Of a stretch of DNA of 49,377 nucleotides, positions 33,998 to 42,318 are shown in pieces. How positions within the stretch are numbered: position 1 is the stretch's first letter; the number at the start of each line of letters is the position of its first letter. The stretch comes from DASQHM01 sp035632095 (GTDB taxonomy: Bacteria; Pseudomonadota; Alphaproteobacteria; Ferrovibrionales; Ferrovibrionaceae): assembly GCA_035632095.1 (NCBI GenBank), contig DASQHM010000126.1:1-49377 (forward strand), written 5' to 3'. Below the pieces are notes generated by a model. The model did not search any database and was not told where the DNA came from. It worked only from the letters and a program-made list of their open reading frames with translations. The position numbers and the translations under genes were made by a program.

Positions 33998-34702
33998 CTA
34001 GGCCGCGAGCCAACCGTGCATCGCGGCGGTCACCGCTTCAGGGCGCTCCATGGTCGAGAGGTGGCCGCACGCGGGCACCAGAACCAGCTTCGCGCCGGAG
34101 ATGCCGGCGGCGATTTCGCGGGCAACCTCGGGCGTCGCGCGCGCGTCCTGCTCGCCGCATAGCACCAAGGTCGGGCACACAATGCGCGGCAAATCGGCGC
34201 GGCGGTCGACGCGCGATATGATGGCGCGCTGCTGGCGCAGGTAACCGTCCTTGCCGATGGACTGCGCCATGGCGAGGATGCGGTCCACAAGGCTCCGGTC
34301 GCCGATGCGGCTCGGATGTATCAGCGTCGGCAGCAATCGCGGCGTCACGCCCTTGAACTGACCAATATCGGTCATGGCCATCATTTCGCGGCGCATAGCC
34401 GTCTGTTCCGCCGTGTCGGCCCGCGCCGACGTATCCAGCAGCGCCAGGCGCGCGACCCGTTCCGGCGCTTGCTGCATGAGCTCCAGCGCGACGTAGCCGC
34501 CCATGGACAGTCCGGCGAGATGAAACCGCCGCGGCGCGTCGCGCAGGATCGACGCCGCTATGGCCGCGATCGTTTCGTGTTTCGTGTGCTCCATGCTGAC
34601 CATGGGCACGGCGACATCGCCGAGATGCGCCACCTGATGCGACCAAAGGTCGGCATTGCAAAGTAAGCCCGGAACCAGGATGAGCGGCAGTGTCTCGGCC
34701 AT
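33998..34702 (-). CDS. Alpha/beta hydrolase
   Basis: 234 residues, alpha/beta hydrolase fold. The nucleophile elbow GLSMGG (Ser near residue 71) is in HLAGLSMGGYVALEL. The acid is probably in VLCGEQDARATP and the catalytic His in LVPACGHLSTMERPEAV. The N-terminal LVPGLLCNADLW supplies an oxyanion-type loop. The substrate is unknown; members include esterases and lactonases. It follows the isochorismatase-family gene by 11 bp, so they are one operon. Confidence 0.87.
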   Translation of the reverse strand: MAETLPLILVPGLLCNADLWSHQVAHLGDVAVPMVSMEHTKHETIAAIAASILRDAPRRFHLAGLSMGGYVALELMQQAPERVARLALLDTSARADTAEQTAMRREMMAMTDIGQFKGVTPRLLPTLIHPSRIGDRSLVDRILAMAQSIGKDGYLRQQRAIISRVDRRADLPRIVCPTLVLCGEQDARATPEVAREIAAGISGAKLVLVPACGHLSTMERPEAVTAAMHGWLAA

Positions 34703-34713
34703 GAATGCGACGC

Positions 34714-35253
34714 CTATTTTATGATCCGGCTCAGATCCTTGAACTCGGACGTGCCGGCTTTGCCGAGCCACTCGAACAACACCATTTCGACGTCGACGAT
34801 TTCGCAGCCGCGTTCGCGCATTCGCGCGACGGCAAGCTCCATGCTTTGCCGGCGGCGCGACGAGATCGCATCGCCGGCGACAAACACCTCCCATCCTTGG
34901 GCTTTGAGTTGGAGCGCCGTCTGCTGCACGCACACGTGACTTTCGAGGCCGCAAAGCACCGCCTGGGACCGCCCGCTTGCCTGCAGCCACGCGGCAATTC
35001 CAGGATCGGCAGCGCCGGAGAAGTGCACCTTCGCGACCACGGCCTGGTCGGGCGCCAGCGATTTGAGCGCCGGAACCGTGGGGCCGAGACCCGACGGATA
35101 TTGCTCGGTCACCAAGATGGGAACCGACAGCCGCGCGGCGCCGCGCATCAATTTGCCGCATCCTTCGACCACGGCGGCCGGATCGGCCATGGCCGGCAAC
35201 AGCCGCTCTTGGACGTCCACCACGAGAAGCAGCGAACGGGCGCGGTCGAGCAT
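34714..35253 (-). CDS. Isochorismatase-family hydrolase
   Basis: 179 residues, cysteine hydrolase family. The catalytic triad is visible: Asp13 (LLVVDVQERLL), Lys (VVAKVHFSG) and Cys (CGLESHVCVQQTAL). The cis-peptide before VC is typical. The family covers nicotinamidases, carbamoylsarcosine amidases and isochorismatases; this one resembles the YcaC-like group and its substrate is not known. The ATG at 35253 is preferred over a TTG ten codons upstream; GAGGG lies about ten bases before it. It is first in the operon with the alpha/beta hydrolase. Confidence 0.87.
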   Translation of the reverse strand: MLDRARSLLLVVDVQERLLPAMADPAAVVEGCGKLMRGAARLSVPILVTEQYPSGLGPTVPALKSLAPDQAVVAKVHFSGAADPGIAAWLQASGRSQAVLCGLESHVCVQQTALQLKAQGWEVFVAGDAISSRRRQSMELAVARMRERGCEIVDVEMVLFEWLGKAGTSEFKDLSRIIK

Positions 35254-35362
35254 GGGATGTAGACCCTCGGCGGCGAAGCGCAACTGGCCGAAACCGTAGC
35301 CAAATCACCGCCGGGAGCCAAGCTCCGCGCCTTTCGCAACTGCGGTAAGCGCTTGGCGGACA

Positions 35363-35391
35363 TTGACAGACGGCGCCCGATCACTTATGTG
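35363..35391 (+). promoter_or_regulatory. Candidate promoter of the DEAD-box helicase gene
   Basis: A perfect TTGACA (35363-35368) with TATGTG 17 bases downstream (35386-35391). The -10 is weak. The resulting leader of about 50 bases holds a GC-rich hairpin around 35410-35427. Confidence 0.4.
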
Positions 35392-35450
35392 GGGGCCAGG
35401 CATAACAGCCCCGGCGATGGCGCCGGAGCCTACTTCTAAGCAAAGACTGT

Positions 35451-36875
35451 ATGGGTTTCCAAGACTTGGGCCTCGGTCCTGAGGTCCTTAAGGCGGTCTC
35501 GGACGCCGGCTACACCCAGCCGACACCGATCCAGGAACAGGCAGTTCCTTATGTGCTGATGGGCCGCGACGTGCTCGGCACGGCGCAGACGGGCACGGGC
35601 AAGACCGCTTCCTTCACGTTGCCGATGATCGATATTCTGGCGGCCGGAAAGGCGAAGGCGCGCATGCCGCGCTCGCTGATCCTCGAGCCGACCCGCGAAC
35701 TCGCCGATCAGGTATCGAAGAATTTCGAGACTTACGGCAAATACCACAAGCTCAGCATGGCGCTGCTCATCGGCGGCGTTTCCTTCGGCGACCAGGAGCG
35801 AAAGCTCGATCGCGGCGTCGATGTGCTGATCGCGACGCCCGGGCGGCTGCTCGATCACTTCGAGCGCGGCAAGGTCATGTTGAGCGGCGTGAAGATCCTG
35901 GTGATCGACGAAGCCGATCGCATGATGGACATGGGGTTCATCCCCGATGTCGAGCGCATCGTCGGCCTGCTGCCGCCGATCCGTCAGACGCTGTTCTTCT
36001 CCGCGACCATGTCGCCCGACATGCGGCGCCTGGCCGATAAGTTCCTGTCCAATCCGCGCGAGGTGGCGGTCGCGCCGCCCGCCTCGCCCGCCGCGCTGGT
36101 GCAGCAATTCCTGGTGAGCGTGACGCGCGACAACAAGCGCGACGTGCTGCGCCAGCTCATACGCTCCGAGAACGTCAAGAACGCGCTCATCTTTTGCAAT
36201 CGCAAGCGCGACGTGGACATTCTCGCCAAATCGCTGCTCAAGCACGGATTGGACGCCGCGGCGCTGCATGGCGACATGGCACAATCCTCGCGTATGGAAA
36301 CGCTCGCGCGCTTCAAGGCCGGCGAGTTGGCCTTGCTGGTTTGCTCCGATGTGGCCGCGCGCGGCCTCGATATCCAGGGTTTGAGCCACGTGTTTAATTT
36401 CGACGTTCCGATGCACGCCGAGGACTACGTGCATCGCATCGGCCGGACCGGCCGCGCCGGCCTGACCGGCCGGTCGCTGACGCTGGCGACGCGCGAAGAT
36501 TCCAAGTATCTCTCCGCCATCGTCAAGCTGATCGGCAAGGACATACCGCCGATGGCCGTTGACGGCTTGGTGGTGGAAACTGTCGAAACCGCCGATGCCG
36601 CCGCGCCGAGCGAGCGGCCGCGCCAGCACGGTCAGAGCAAGCGCCGGAGCCGCGGCGGCAAGGGCGGCAGGCAGCAAAGCGAACAGCGCCGCGAACCCCA
36701 GCACGCGCCGCAGCCGATTGCTTCGGCGCCCGCGGAGGTCCCACCGCCGCCGCCAAGCGAAAAGAAGCGTCGGGAGCGGCCGCGACATCGCGATGATCTC
36801 GGCCCAAACGTCGTCGGATTGGGCGACCACATGCCTGCGTTTCTCACCCGCCCCGTGCGGCCGTTCAAGGAATAA
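35451..36875 (+). CDS. DEAD-box ATP-dependent RNA helicase (RhlE-like)
   Basis: 474 residues. All helicase motifs are present in order: Q motif (TPIQEQAVP), I (AQTGTGKT), Ia (PTRELADQ), II (DEAD), III (SAT), IV (ALIFCNRKRD), V (ARGLDIQG) and VI (HRIGRTGRAG). The core ends near residue 370, followed by a basic, Gln/Arg/Pro-rich low-complexity tail that would bind RNA. RhlE-type helicases act in ribosome assembly and RNA decay. The ATG at 35451 starts MGFQDLGL, the usual beginning of the family; the ribosome site is weak. Confidence 0.95.
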   Translation: MGFQDLGLGPEVLKAVSDAGYTQPTPIQEQAVPYVLMGRDVLGTAQTGTGKTASFTLPMIDILAAGKAKARMPRSLILEPTRELADQVSKNFETYGKYHKLSMALLIGGVSFGDQERKLDRGVDVLIATPGRLLDHFERGKVMLSGVKILVIDEADRMMDMGFIPDVERIVGLLPPIRQTLFFSATMSPDMRRLADKFLSNPREVAVAPPASPAALVQQFLVSVTRDNKRDVLRQLIRSENVKNALIFCNRKRDVDILAKSLLKHGLDAAALHGDMAQSSRMETLARFKAGELALLVCSDVAARGLDIQGLSHVFNFDVPMHAEDYVHRIGRTGRAGLTGRSLTLATREDSKYLSAIVKLIGKDIPPMAVDGLVVETVETADAAAPSERPRQHGQSKRRSRGGKGGRQQSEQRREPQHAPQPIASAPAEVPPPPPSEKKRRERPRHRDDLGPNVVGLGDHMPAFLTRPVRPFKE

Positions 36876-36988
36876 GCGGCCCGAACTGTCCGGCGCAAAT
36901 CGGTCCCGTTGCGCGCCGCCGCTCCTCCTATTATGACTGAGCGCATGAAGCCGTCGCCGCAGAAGCGACGGCAAGAAGGGAGCGAAGC

Positions 36989-38200
36989 ATGTCAGGGAGA
37001 CCGATTGCGGCAGTGTTTGCCGCAGCGTTCATTGCCGGAGCAGCGTCCGGCACGGCGCTGGCGGCCGGGAAGTACGACCCGGGCGCCAGCGACACCGAGA
37101 TCAAGATCGGCCAGACCATGCCCTACAGCGGTCCGGCCTCGGTCTACGGCACGATCGGCAAGTCGGAAGCCGCCTATTTCCGCATGATCAATGAGCAAGG
37201 CGGCATCAAGGGTCGGAAGATCAATCTCCTCTCCGAGGACGACGGCTACAGCCCGCCCAAGACGGTGGAACAGGCGCGCAAGCTGGTCGAGGAGGACCAG
37301 GTGCTGTTCCTGCTCAATCCGCTCGGCACGCCGCCCAATACGGCCATACAGAAATACATGAACGCCAAGCAGGTGCCGCAGCTTTTCGTGGCCACCGGCG
37401 CCAGCAAATGGGGCGATCCGCAGCACTTCCCCTGGACCATGGGTTGGCAGCCGACCTATCGATCCGAGGCGATCATCTATGCCAAGTACATCATGCAGCA
37501 TCAACCGAACGCGAAAATAGGCATCCTCTATCAGGCAGACGACTACGGCCGCGACTATCTCGATGGACTGACTGCAGGCCTCGGCGACAAGGCCAAGACG
37601 ATGATCATCAAGCAGGTGAGCTACGAAGCCACCGATCCGACCATCGATTCGCAGGTGATCACGCTGCAGGGCACCGGCGCCGACGTGTTTCTCGACTTCT
37701 CCGGTCCCAAGCAAGTGGCGCAGGCCATCCGCCGGCTGGCTGCCATCGGCTGGCATCCGTTGCAGATCATCAACAGCGTCTCGGTTTCAGTCTCGGCGGT
37801 GATGGTCCCTGCGGGACCGGAAAATGCCGTCGGCATCATCTCGACCGCCTACGTCAAGGATCCGACCGATCCGCAATGGAAGGACGACAAGGACACGCAG
37901 ACCTGGCTCGCCTGGATGAAGCAATACTATCCGGCGGGCAACATCGCCGACGTCTACAACGCGTACGGCTACTCGATCGCGCAGACGGCGGTCCAGGTGC
38001 TGCGCCAGTGCGGCGATGACCTGACGCGCGCCAACGTGATGAAGCAGGCGGCAAGCTTGCAGCATTTCAAGCTGCCGATGCTGCTGCCGGGCATCGAAAT
38101 CAACACGAGCGCGAGCAACTTCTATCCGATCCGTCAAATGGAGCTGATGCATTTCGACGGCAAGACCTGGGTGCTTTCGGGCGAAATCCTGAGCGATTGA
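36989..38200 (+). CDS. ABC transporter substrate-binding protein (branched-chain amino-acid type)
   Basis: 403 residues, periplasmic. The signal peptide is residues 1-25 (FAAAFIAGAASGTALAA). The mature protein begins with the family's IKIGQTMPYSGPASVYG, continues with YFRMINEQGGIKGRKI and LSEDDGYSPPKTVEQARKLVE, and has the two-lobed periplasmic-binding fold throughout. LivK-like proteins bind amino acids, but many rhizobial paralogs bind aromatic acids, amides or urea. No permease or ATPase genes are adjacent, so it is an orphan. GGGAG precedes the ATG. Confidence 0.93.
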   Translation: MSGRPIAAVFAAAFIAGAASGTALAAGKYDPGASDTEIKIGQTMPYSGPASVYGTIGKSEAAYFRMINEQGGIKGRKINLLSEDDGYSPPKTVEQARKLVEEDQVLFLLNPLGTPPNTAIQKYMNAKQVPQLFVATGASKWGDPQHFPWTMGWQPTYRSEAIIYAKYIMQHQPNAKIGILYQADDYGRDYLDGLTAGLGDKAKTMIIKQVSYEATDPTIDSQVITLQGTGADVFLDFSGPKQVAQAIRRLAAIGWHPLQIINSVSVSVSAVMVPAGPENAVGIISTAYVKDPTDPQWKDDKDTQTWLAWMKQYYPAGNIADVYNAYGYSIAQTAVQVLRQCGDDLTRANVMKQAASLQHFKLPMLLPGIEINTSASNFYPIRQMELMHFDGKTWVLSGEILSD

Positions 38201-38206
38201 CGGCGC

Positions 38207-38237
38207 CGCCGGATCGCGCCTTCGGGCGCCTCCGGCG
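38207..38237 (+). terminator. Strong hairpin with UUCG tetraloop after the binding-protein gene
   Basis: CGCCGGA pairs with TCCGGCG, with an inner stem GCGCC-TTCG-GGCGC capped by the very stable C(UUCG)G loop. It starts seven bases after the stop. No T tract follows, so it may act as a Rho-dependent end or an mRNA 3' protector rather than a classic intrinsic terminator. Confidence 0.5.
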
Positions 38238-38311
38238 AAGTGCCCCGTTGCCTCGCCCGGCGAATGCCCGCAGGATGGGCGGGCGAATGACGTATTTCGC
38301 TCGGAGCGCCC

Positions 38312-38554
38312 ATGCAGACAATCTTCGTCATGGTGAAATGCGAACTCGGCAAGGCCTACGACGTCGCCGGCGCCGCCGTCGAATCCATCGAGCAGGTTTC
38401 GGAGGTGCACTCCACCTCCGGTCAATATGATCTGCTGATGAAGTGCTACCTGAACGACGGGCAGGACATCGGCCACTTCGTCGTCAGCAAGCTGCAGACC
38501 ATCCCCGGCGTGAAGGACACCTTCACCCTGATCACCTTCAAGGCGTTCACCTGA
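38312..38554 (+). CDS. Stand-alone Lrp/AsnC ligand-binding (RAM) domain protein
   Basis: 80 residues beginning MQTIFVMVKCELG. It is a single beta-alpha-beta-beta-alpha-beta RAM domain as in the C-terminal half of Lrp/AsnC regulators (VSEVHSTSGQYDLLMKC, LQTIPGVKDTFTLITFKAF), with no DNA-binding helix. Such proteins form octamer-like rings that bind amino acids and may tune full-length Lrp proteins. It follows the orphan binding protein on the same strand, about 110 bp later across the UUCG hairpin. Confidence 0.87.
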   Translation: MQTIFVMVKCELGKAYDVAGAAVESIEQVSEVHSTSGQYDLLMKCYLNDGQDIGHFVVSKLQTIPGVKDTFTLITFKAFT

Positions 38555-38565
38555 GCTGAGGGCCG

Positions 38566-39066
38566 TCAGCTCTTCGGCTGCTTGTCCTTGTAGCTGCGGA
38601 TCGCCTGCTTGAGCTGCGTGTAGGCCGGACAGCCGAAAAGGCAAAGATCATCGAGCCGATCGAGCCGCGCCTCGGCCTTCGGCAGATCGCCCATTTCAAG
38701 ATAGAGCTCCCCGAGATACTCATTGGCGCCGAGGTGCCGCGGGTCGATCTCCAGCGCCTTGCCGTAGAAGCCGAGCGCCGCGGTACGGTCGCCGAGCTTG
38801 CGGCTCACATAGCCGAGGTAGTTATAGGCATCGGCGTTCTTCGGATCGCGTGCGATGACGTGCTCGAGCATCGGCTTGGCGTCGGCGAATTTACCAGCGT
38901 CGATGCTGCCGACGGCCGACGTGTATTCCGGATCGGCGGGCTTGGCCGCCGCGGCGGGAGTCATGTCACCGCCGCCGCCTCCACCGCCGCCGCCCGCCGC
39001 CAGCGCGACATGCGCCGAGGATAGCGCCACGACACAGGCGGCCATTGCCATCGACATGCGCTTCAT
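38566..39066 (-). CDS. Exported poly-glycine TPR protein (copy 1)
   Basis: 166 residues. A signal peptide (MKRMSMAMAACVVALSSAHVALAA) leads directly into nine glycines. Then TPR-like repeats fill the mature domain: YTSAVGSIDAGKFADAKPML, NADAYNYLGYVSRKLGDRTAA, HLGANEYLGELYLEMGDLPKA. It ends with a CLFGC pair (C-x3-C) before a short helix. It should be periplasmic. The ATG at 39066 follows GGAGA. It has a homologous neighbour immediately upstream, evidently a tandem duplication. Confidence 0.78.
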   Translation of the reverse strand: MKRMSMAMAACVVALSSAHVALAAGGGGGGGGGDMTPAAAAKPADPEYTSAVGSIDAGKFADAKPMLEHVIARDPKNADAYNYLGYVSRKLGDRTAALGFYGKALEIDPRHLGANEYLGELYLEMGDLPKAEARLDRLDDLCLFGCPAYTQLKQAIRSYKDKQPKS

Positions 39067-39093
39067 GTCCGGTCTCCCCATGTGTTTTGCCGC

Positions 39094-39630
39094 TCAGATC
39101 TTCGATTGCCTCGACTTGTATGCTTCGATCGCTTGCCGCAACCGCGTGTAGGCCGAGCAGCCGAGCAAGCAAACGTCGTTCAGCCGCTGCAAACGCACCT
39201 CCGCCTTGGGCAAGTCGCCCATGGCCAGATACAGCTCGCCCAGATTCTCGTTCGCGCCGAGGTGGCTCGAATTAACATCCAGCGCCTTGCCGTAGCTTGT
39301 CAGCGCTTCCTGCCGGTCACCGAGCTTGTCGTCGGCATAGCCGAGGTCGTTGAGCGCGTCGGCGTTGTGCGGATCGCGCTGGATCACATGGCGCAGCATC
39401 GGAACGGCCTCGGCGTAGCGCTGCGCATTGATGGCGTTGACGGCGGCCGCGTACTCGGGATCGCTCTGGCTGCCGAGCGAATCGGAGAGATTGAACCCGC
39501 CGGCCCCACCGTCGCCGCCACCGCCGCCGCCACCTCCCCCGCCGCCGCCGCCACCCATGGCCAGCACCGCAGGGGCAGTCACGAACCAAAATGCGGTCGC
39601 GGCAACCAAGATCGACATGTTTCGCGTCAT
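39094..39630 (-). CDS. Exported poly-glycine TPR protein (copy 2)
   Basis: 178 residues, paralog of the next gene downstream with the same plan: signal peptide (MTRNMSILVAATAFWFVTAPAVLA), a run of 14 glycines, a short Gly/Ser linker, TPR-like repeats (NADALNDLGYADDKLGDRQEA, HLGANENLGELYLAMGDLPKA) and a C-terminal CLLGC pair. GGGGAGG precedes the ATG. The glycine run is coded by GGN triplets near 39512-39555 and could vary in length by slippage. The copies are 27 bp apart and probably co-transcribed. Role unknown. Confidence 0.78.
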   Translation of the reverse strand: MTRNMSILVAATAFWFVTAPAVLAMGGGGGGGGGGGGGGDGGAGGFNLSDSLGSQSDPEYAAAVNAINAQRYAEAVPMLRHVIQRDPHNADALNDLGYADDKLGDRQEALTSYGKALDVNSSHLGANENLGELYLAMGDLPKAEVRLQRLNDVCLLGCSAYTRLRQAIEAYKSRQSKI

Positions 39631-39806
39631 GTCCGACCTCCCCATTCTCTTTTTTCGCGGGAAAGTTTAGCGCAGCACGAGCAGGTTGCAGACTCACGTG
39701 CGAGTGAGAGTTGCGTGAAGAGATATCGCCCTAGGAACGAACGTTCAGTGTCTGTTACGATCCCGCGAAAGGCGATGCGAACGGCGCCGAACCAGGGGGC
39801 TTTGCC

Positions 39807-41417
39807 ATGTACGACTACATCGTTATCGGCGCCGGATCGGCGGGCTGTGTCGTCGCCAATCGACTAAGTGAGGATCCGGACGCCAAGGTGCTGTTGCTCG
39901 AAGCCGGCGGCCCGGACACGTCGCCGCACATCCATATGCCGGCCGGGATCATCAATCTGGTGGATTCGCCGAAGTTCAACTGGAACTTCTGGACCGAACC
40001 GCAACCTCGCATGAAAGGCCGGAAGATGTATTGGCCGCGCGGCAAGACGCTCGGCGGCTCAAGTTCCATCAACGCCATGGTCTACATTCGCGGCCACCGG
40101 CGCGACTACGATCAATGGCGCCAGCTCGGCAACACCGGCTGGGGTTACGACGATGTGCTGCCGTTCTTCCGCCGCGCGGAAAACAACGAGCGCATCGCCG
40201 ACGATTTTCACGGCCGCGGCGGTCCGCTCAATGTCGCCGAGCTGGTGTATCGCAATCCGCTCACCAGCGTCTTCGTCGAGGCGGCCATGGAGTCCGGCAT
40301 ACCGCGCAACGACGACTTCAACGGCAAGGAGCAGGAAGGCACCGGTTTCTATCAGGTCACCCAGAAGGGCGCGAAACGCTGCAGCGCCGCCGTGGCCTAT
40401 TTGCGCCCGGCCATGAAGCGCCCGAATTTGACGGTCATCACCAACGCCCTGACCTCGCGCGTACTGATGGAAAAGGGCCGCGCCACCGGCGTCGAATACG
40501 CCGCGAAGGGCCGCAAGGAGAAGGCATTCGCCTCGGCGGAGGTCATTCTTTGCGGCGGCGCCATCAACTCGCCCCAGATCCTCATGCTCTCCGGCATCGG
40601 ACCGGCCGATGAGTTGCGCCAAGCCGGCGTGCAGGCGATCCACGATCTGCCGGGCGTCGGCAAGAACCTGCAGGACCACCTCGACATCAACGTCATTCGC
40701 GAATGCACCCAGCCAATCACGTACGACGGCCTCACCACGTTGCCGAAGCAGGTGAAGCTCGGGCTGCAGTTCCTGCTGTTCAAGGATGGGCCGGCCACGT
40801 CGAACGTGGCGGAGGCCGGCGGCTTCGTGAAAAGCGACGCCCGCATCGCTTCGCCGGACATCCAGTTCCACTTCATCCCGGCCTATGTGATCGACCATGG
40901 CCGCATCAAGCCGAAGGGTCACGGCATGACCTTGCACATCTGCTGCCTGCGCCCCGAAAGCCGGGGCGACATCAAACTCGCGTCCGCCGATCCTGCCGCG
41001 GCGCCTCGCATCGATCCCAACTACTTGCAGAGCGATGCGGACCTCCAGGTGCTGATCGCCGGCGTCAAGCGCGGCCGCGAGATTCTTGGCGCCAAGGCGT
41101 TCAAATCCTATGCCGGTCCGGAGCGTTTCCCGGGCAGCCCGCGGCAGAGCGACGCCGACATTGCCGAGTTCGTGCGCGAGGCCGCGGAGACCGAATACCA
41201 TCCGGTCGGCACGTGCAAGATGGGCACCGACCCCATGGCCGTGGTCGATCCGGAACTTAAGGTGCGCGGCATCGACGGGCTTCGCGTCATCGACGCGTCG
41301 ATCATGCCCACCCTGGTCAGCGGCAACACCAACGCGCCCTCGATCATGATCGGCGAGAAGGGCGCGGCGCTGATCCGCGGCGCACGGGCGAACGGAGCGG
41401 CGGCGCGCCTGCACTGA
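39807..41417 (+). CDS. GMC-family FAD oxidoreductase (choline dehydrogenase-like)
   Basis: 536 residues. FAD fold at the N-terminus (YIVIGAGSAGCVVANRL, LLLEAGG), GMC signature 1 (PRGKTLGGSSSINAMVYIRG), signature 2 (CGGAINSPQILMLSGIGP) and the C-terminal catalytic region with His (EYHPVGTCKMG) and the second His position replaced by Asn in SGNTNAPSIMIGEKGA. The family oxidises alcohols, including choline and polyethylene glycol; substrate unknown. AGGGGG precedes the ATG. A GAACGTTC palindrome lies at 39739-39746 upstream. It ends 32 bp before the operator of the next operon. Confidence 0.92.
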   Translation: MYDYIVIGAGSAGCVVANRLSEDPDAKVLLLEAGGPDTSPHIHMPAGIINLVDSPKFNWNFWTEPQPRMKGRKMYWPRGKTLGGSSSINAMVYIRGHRRDYDQWRQLGNTGWGYDDVLPFFRRAENNERIADDFHGRGGPLNVAELVYRNPLTSVFVEAAMESGIPRNDDFNGKEQEGTGFYQVTQKGAKRCSAAVAYLRPAMKRPNLTVITNALTSRVLMEKGRATGVEYAAKGRKEKAFASAEVILCGGAINSPQILMLSGIGPADELRQAGVQAIHDLPGVGKNLQDHLDINVIRECTQPITYDGLTTLPKQVKLGLQFLLFKDGPATSNVAEAGGFVKSDARIASPDIQFHFIPAYVIDHGRIKPKGHGMTLHICCLRPESRGDIKLASADPAAAPRIDPNYLQSDADLQVLIAGVKRGREILGAKAFKSYAGPERFPGSPRQSDADIAEFVREAAETEYHPVGTCKMGTDPMAVVDPELKVRGIDGLRVIDASIMPTLVSGNTNAPSIMIGEKGAALIRGARANGAAARLH

Positions 41418-41437
41418 TAGGCGGGAAGGTCCGGCGA

Positions 41438-41466
41438 TTGCCGCTCGGCGGAAATTATTTTATACT
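41438..41466 (+). promoter_or_regulatory. Promoter of the SDR-MarR-reductase-ligase operon
   Basis: TTGCCG (41438-41443), 17 bases, TATACT (41461-41466). The -10 lies in the centre of the 30-bp palindrome. The expected start near 41473 is about 24 bases before the ATG at 41497. Confidence 0.6.
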
Positions 41467-41479
41467 TAAAATAATTTCC
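41450..41479. promoter_or_regulatory. 30-bp perfect palindrome, probable MarR operator
   Basis: Arms GGAAATTATTTTA and TAAAATAATTTCC are exact reverse complements around TACT. The AT-rich arms stand out from GC-rich surroundings and cover the promoter -10. The second gene of the operon encodes a MarR repressor, the natural ligand. Confidence 0.85.
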
Positions 41480-41496
41480 GGTTCCGAGTGCGGCGC

Positions 41497-42318
41497 ATGA
41501 ACAGCCCGGCGACGCAACATCAGAAGACCACATCGGCACGCCTGCTCGAAGGCCGCCACGCGATCGTCTCGGGCGGCGGGCGCGGCATCGGCGCGGCCAT
41601 CGCCGAACGCTTGGCGGGCCTTGGCGCCGATCTGACCTTGATCGGCCGCAACGCCGCAACGCTCGAACGAGCCGGGGCCGCGCTTGCGGCGGCGCACGGC
41701 GTGCGAACCTATGAGGCGGTTGCCGACGTCACCGAGGCGCCTGCGTTGCAGAGCGCCATCGCTGCCGCCGCAACCAAGCTCGGCGCACCCTGGTTGATGG
41801 TGAACAATGCGGGGATCGCCGAAAGCACGCCGTTCGTGAAGATGACGGACGAGCATTGGCGGCGCACGCTCGGCGTCAACCTGACGGGCACGTTTCACGG
41901 CTGCCGCGCGGTCGTGCCGATGATGCTGGCGGCCGGCGGCGGGCGCATCGTCAACATCGCCTCCACGGCGGGCCAAGTGGGATACGCCTACGTCGCCGCC
42001 TATTGCGCCGCCAAGCACGGCGTCATCGGCTTGACCCGCGCGCTCGCGCTGGAACTCGCCAAGAAGAACATCACGGTCAACGCGGTCTGCCCCGGCTACA
42101 CCGAGAGCGACATGACCGTTGAAACCATCCGCAACATCGTCGCCAAAACGGGGCGGAGCGAAGCGGATGCGCGCGCCGAACTGGCGCGTCTCAATCCGCA
42201 AGGCCGGTTGATCCAACCGGAGGAGGTCGCCGCCGTCGTGGGCTGGCTGGCGTTGCCGGAGGCGGCCTCGGTCAATGGCCAAGCGATTGCGGTCGCCGGC
42301 GGCGAGGTGATGCCGTGA
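41497..42318 (+). CDS. SDR-family oxidoreductase
   Basis: 273 residues from the ATG at 41497 (a GTG three codons earlier is possible). Classical SDR: cofactor loop GGGRGIGAA, NNAG, catalytic Ser (IASTAG), Tyr and Lys in YCAAKHG, and VNAVCPGYTESDM. The Arg after the second strand (IGRN) favours NADP(H). It is the first gene of an operon with aromatic-type CoA ligase and flavin reductase, suggesting a hydroxyacyl-CoA or similar step. Its stop overlaps the next start (GTGA). Confidence 0.92.
   Translation: MNSPATQHQKTTSARLLEGRHAIVSGGGRGIGAAIAERLAGLGADLTLIGRNAATLERAGAALAAAHGVRTYEAVADVTEAPALQSAIAAAATKLGAPWLMVNNAGIAESTPFVKMTDEHWRRTLGVNLTGTFHGCRAVVPMMLAAGGGRIVNIASTAGQVGYAYVAAYCAAKHGVIGLTRALALELAKKNITVNAVCPGYTESDMTVETIRNIVAKTGRSEADARAELARLNPQGRLIQPEEVAAVVGWLALPEAASVNGQAIAVAGGEVMP

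Noticed and set aside
35436..36974. Minus-strand frame of about 512 codons opposite the helicase gene
   Set aside because: Antisense shadow; helicase motifs are intact on the plus strand.
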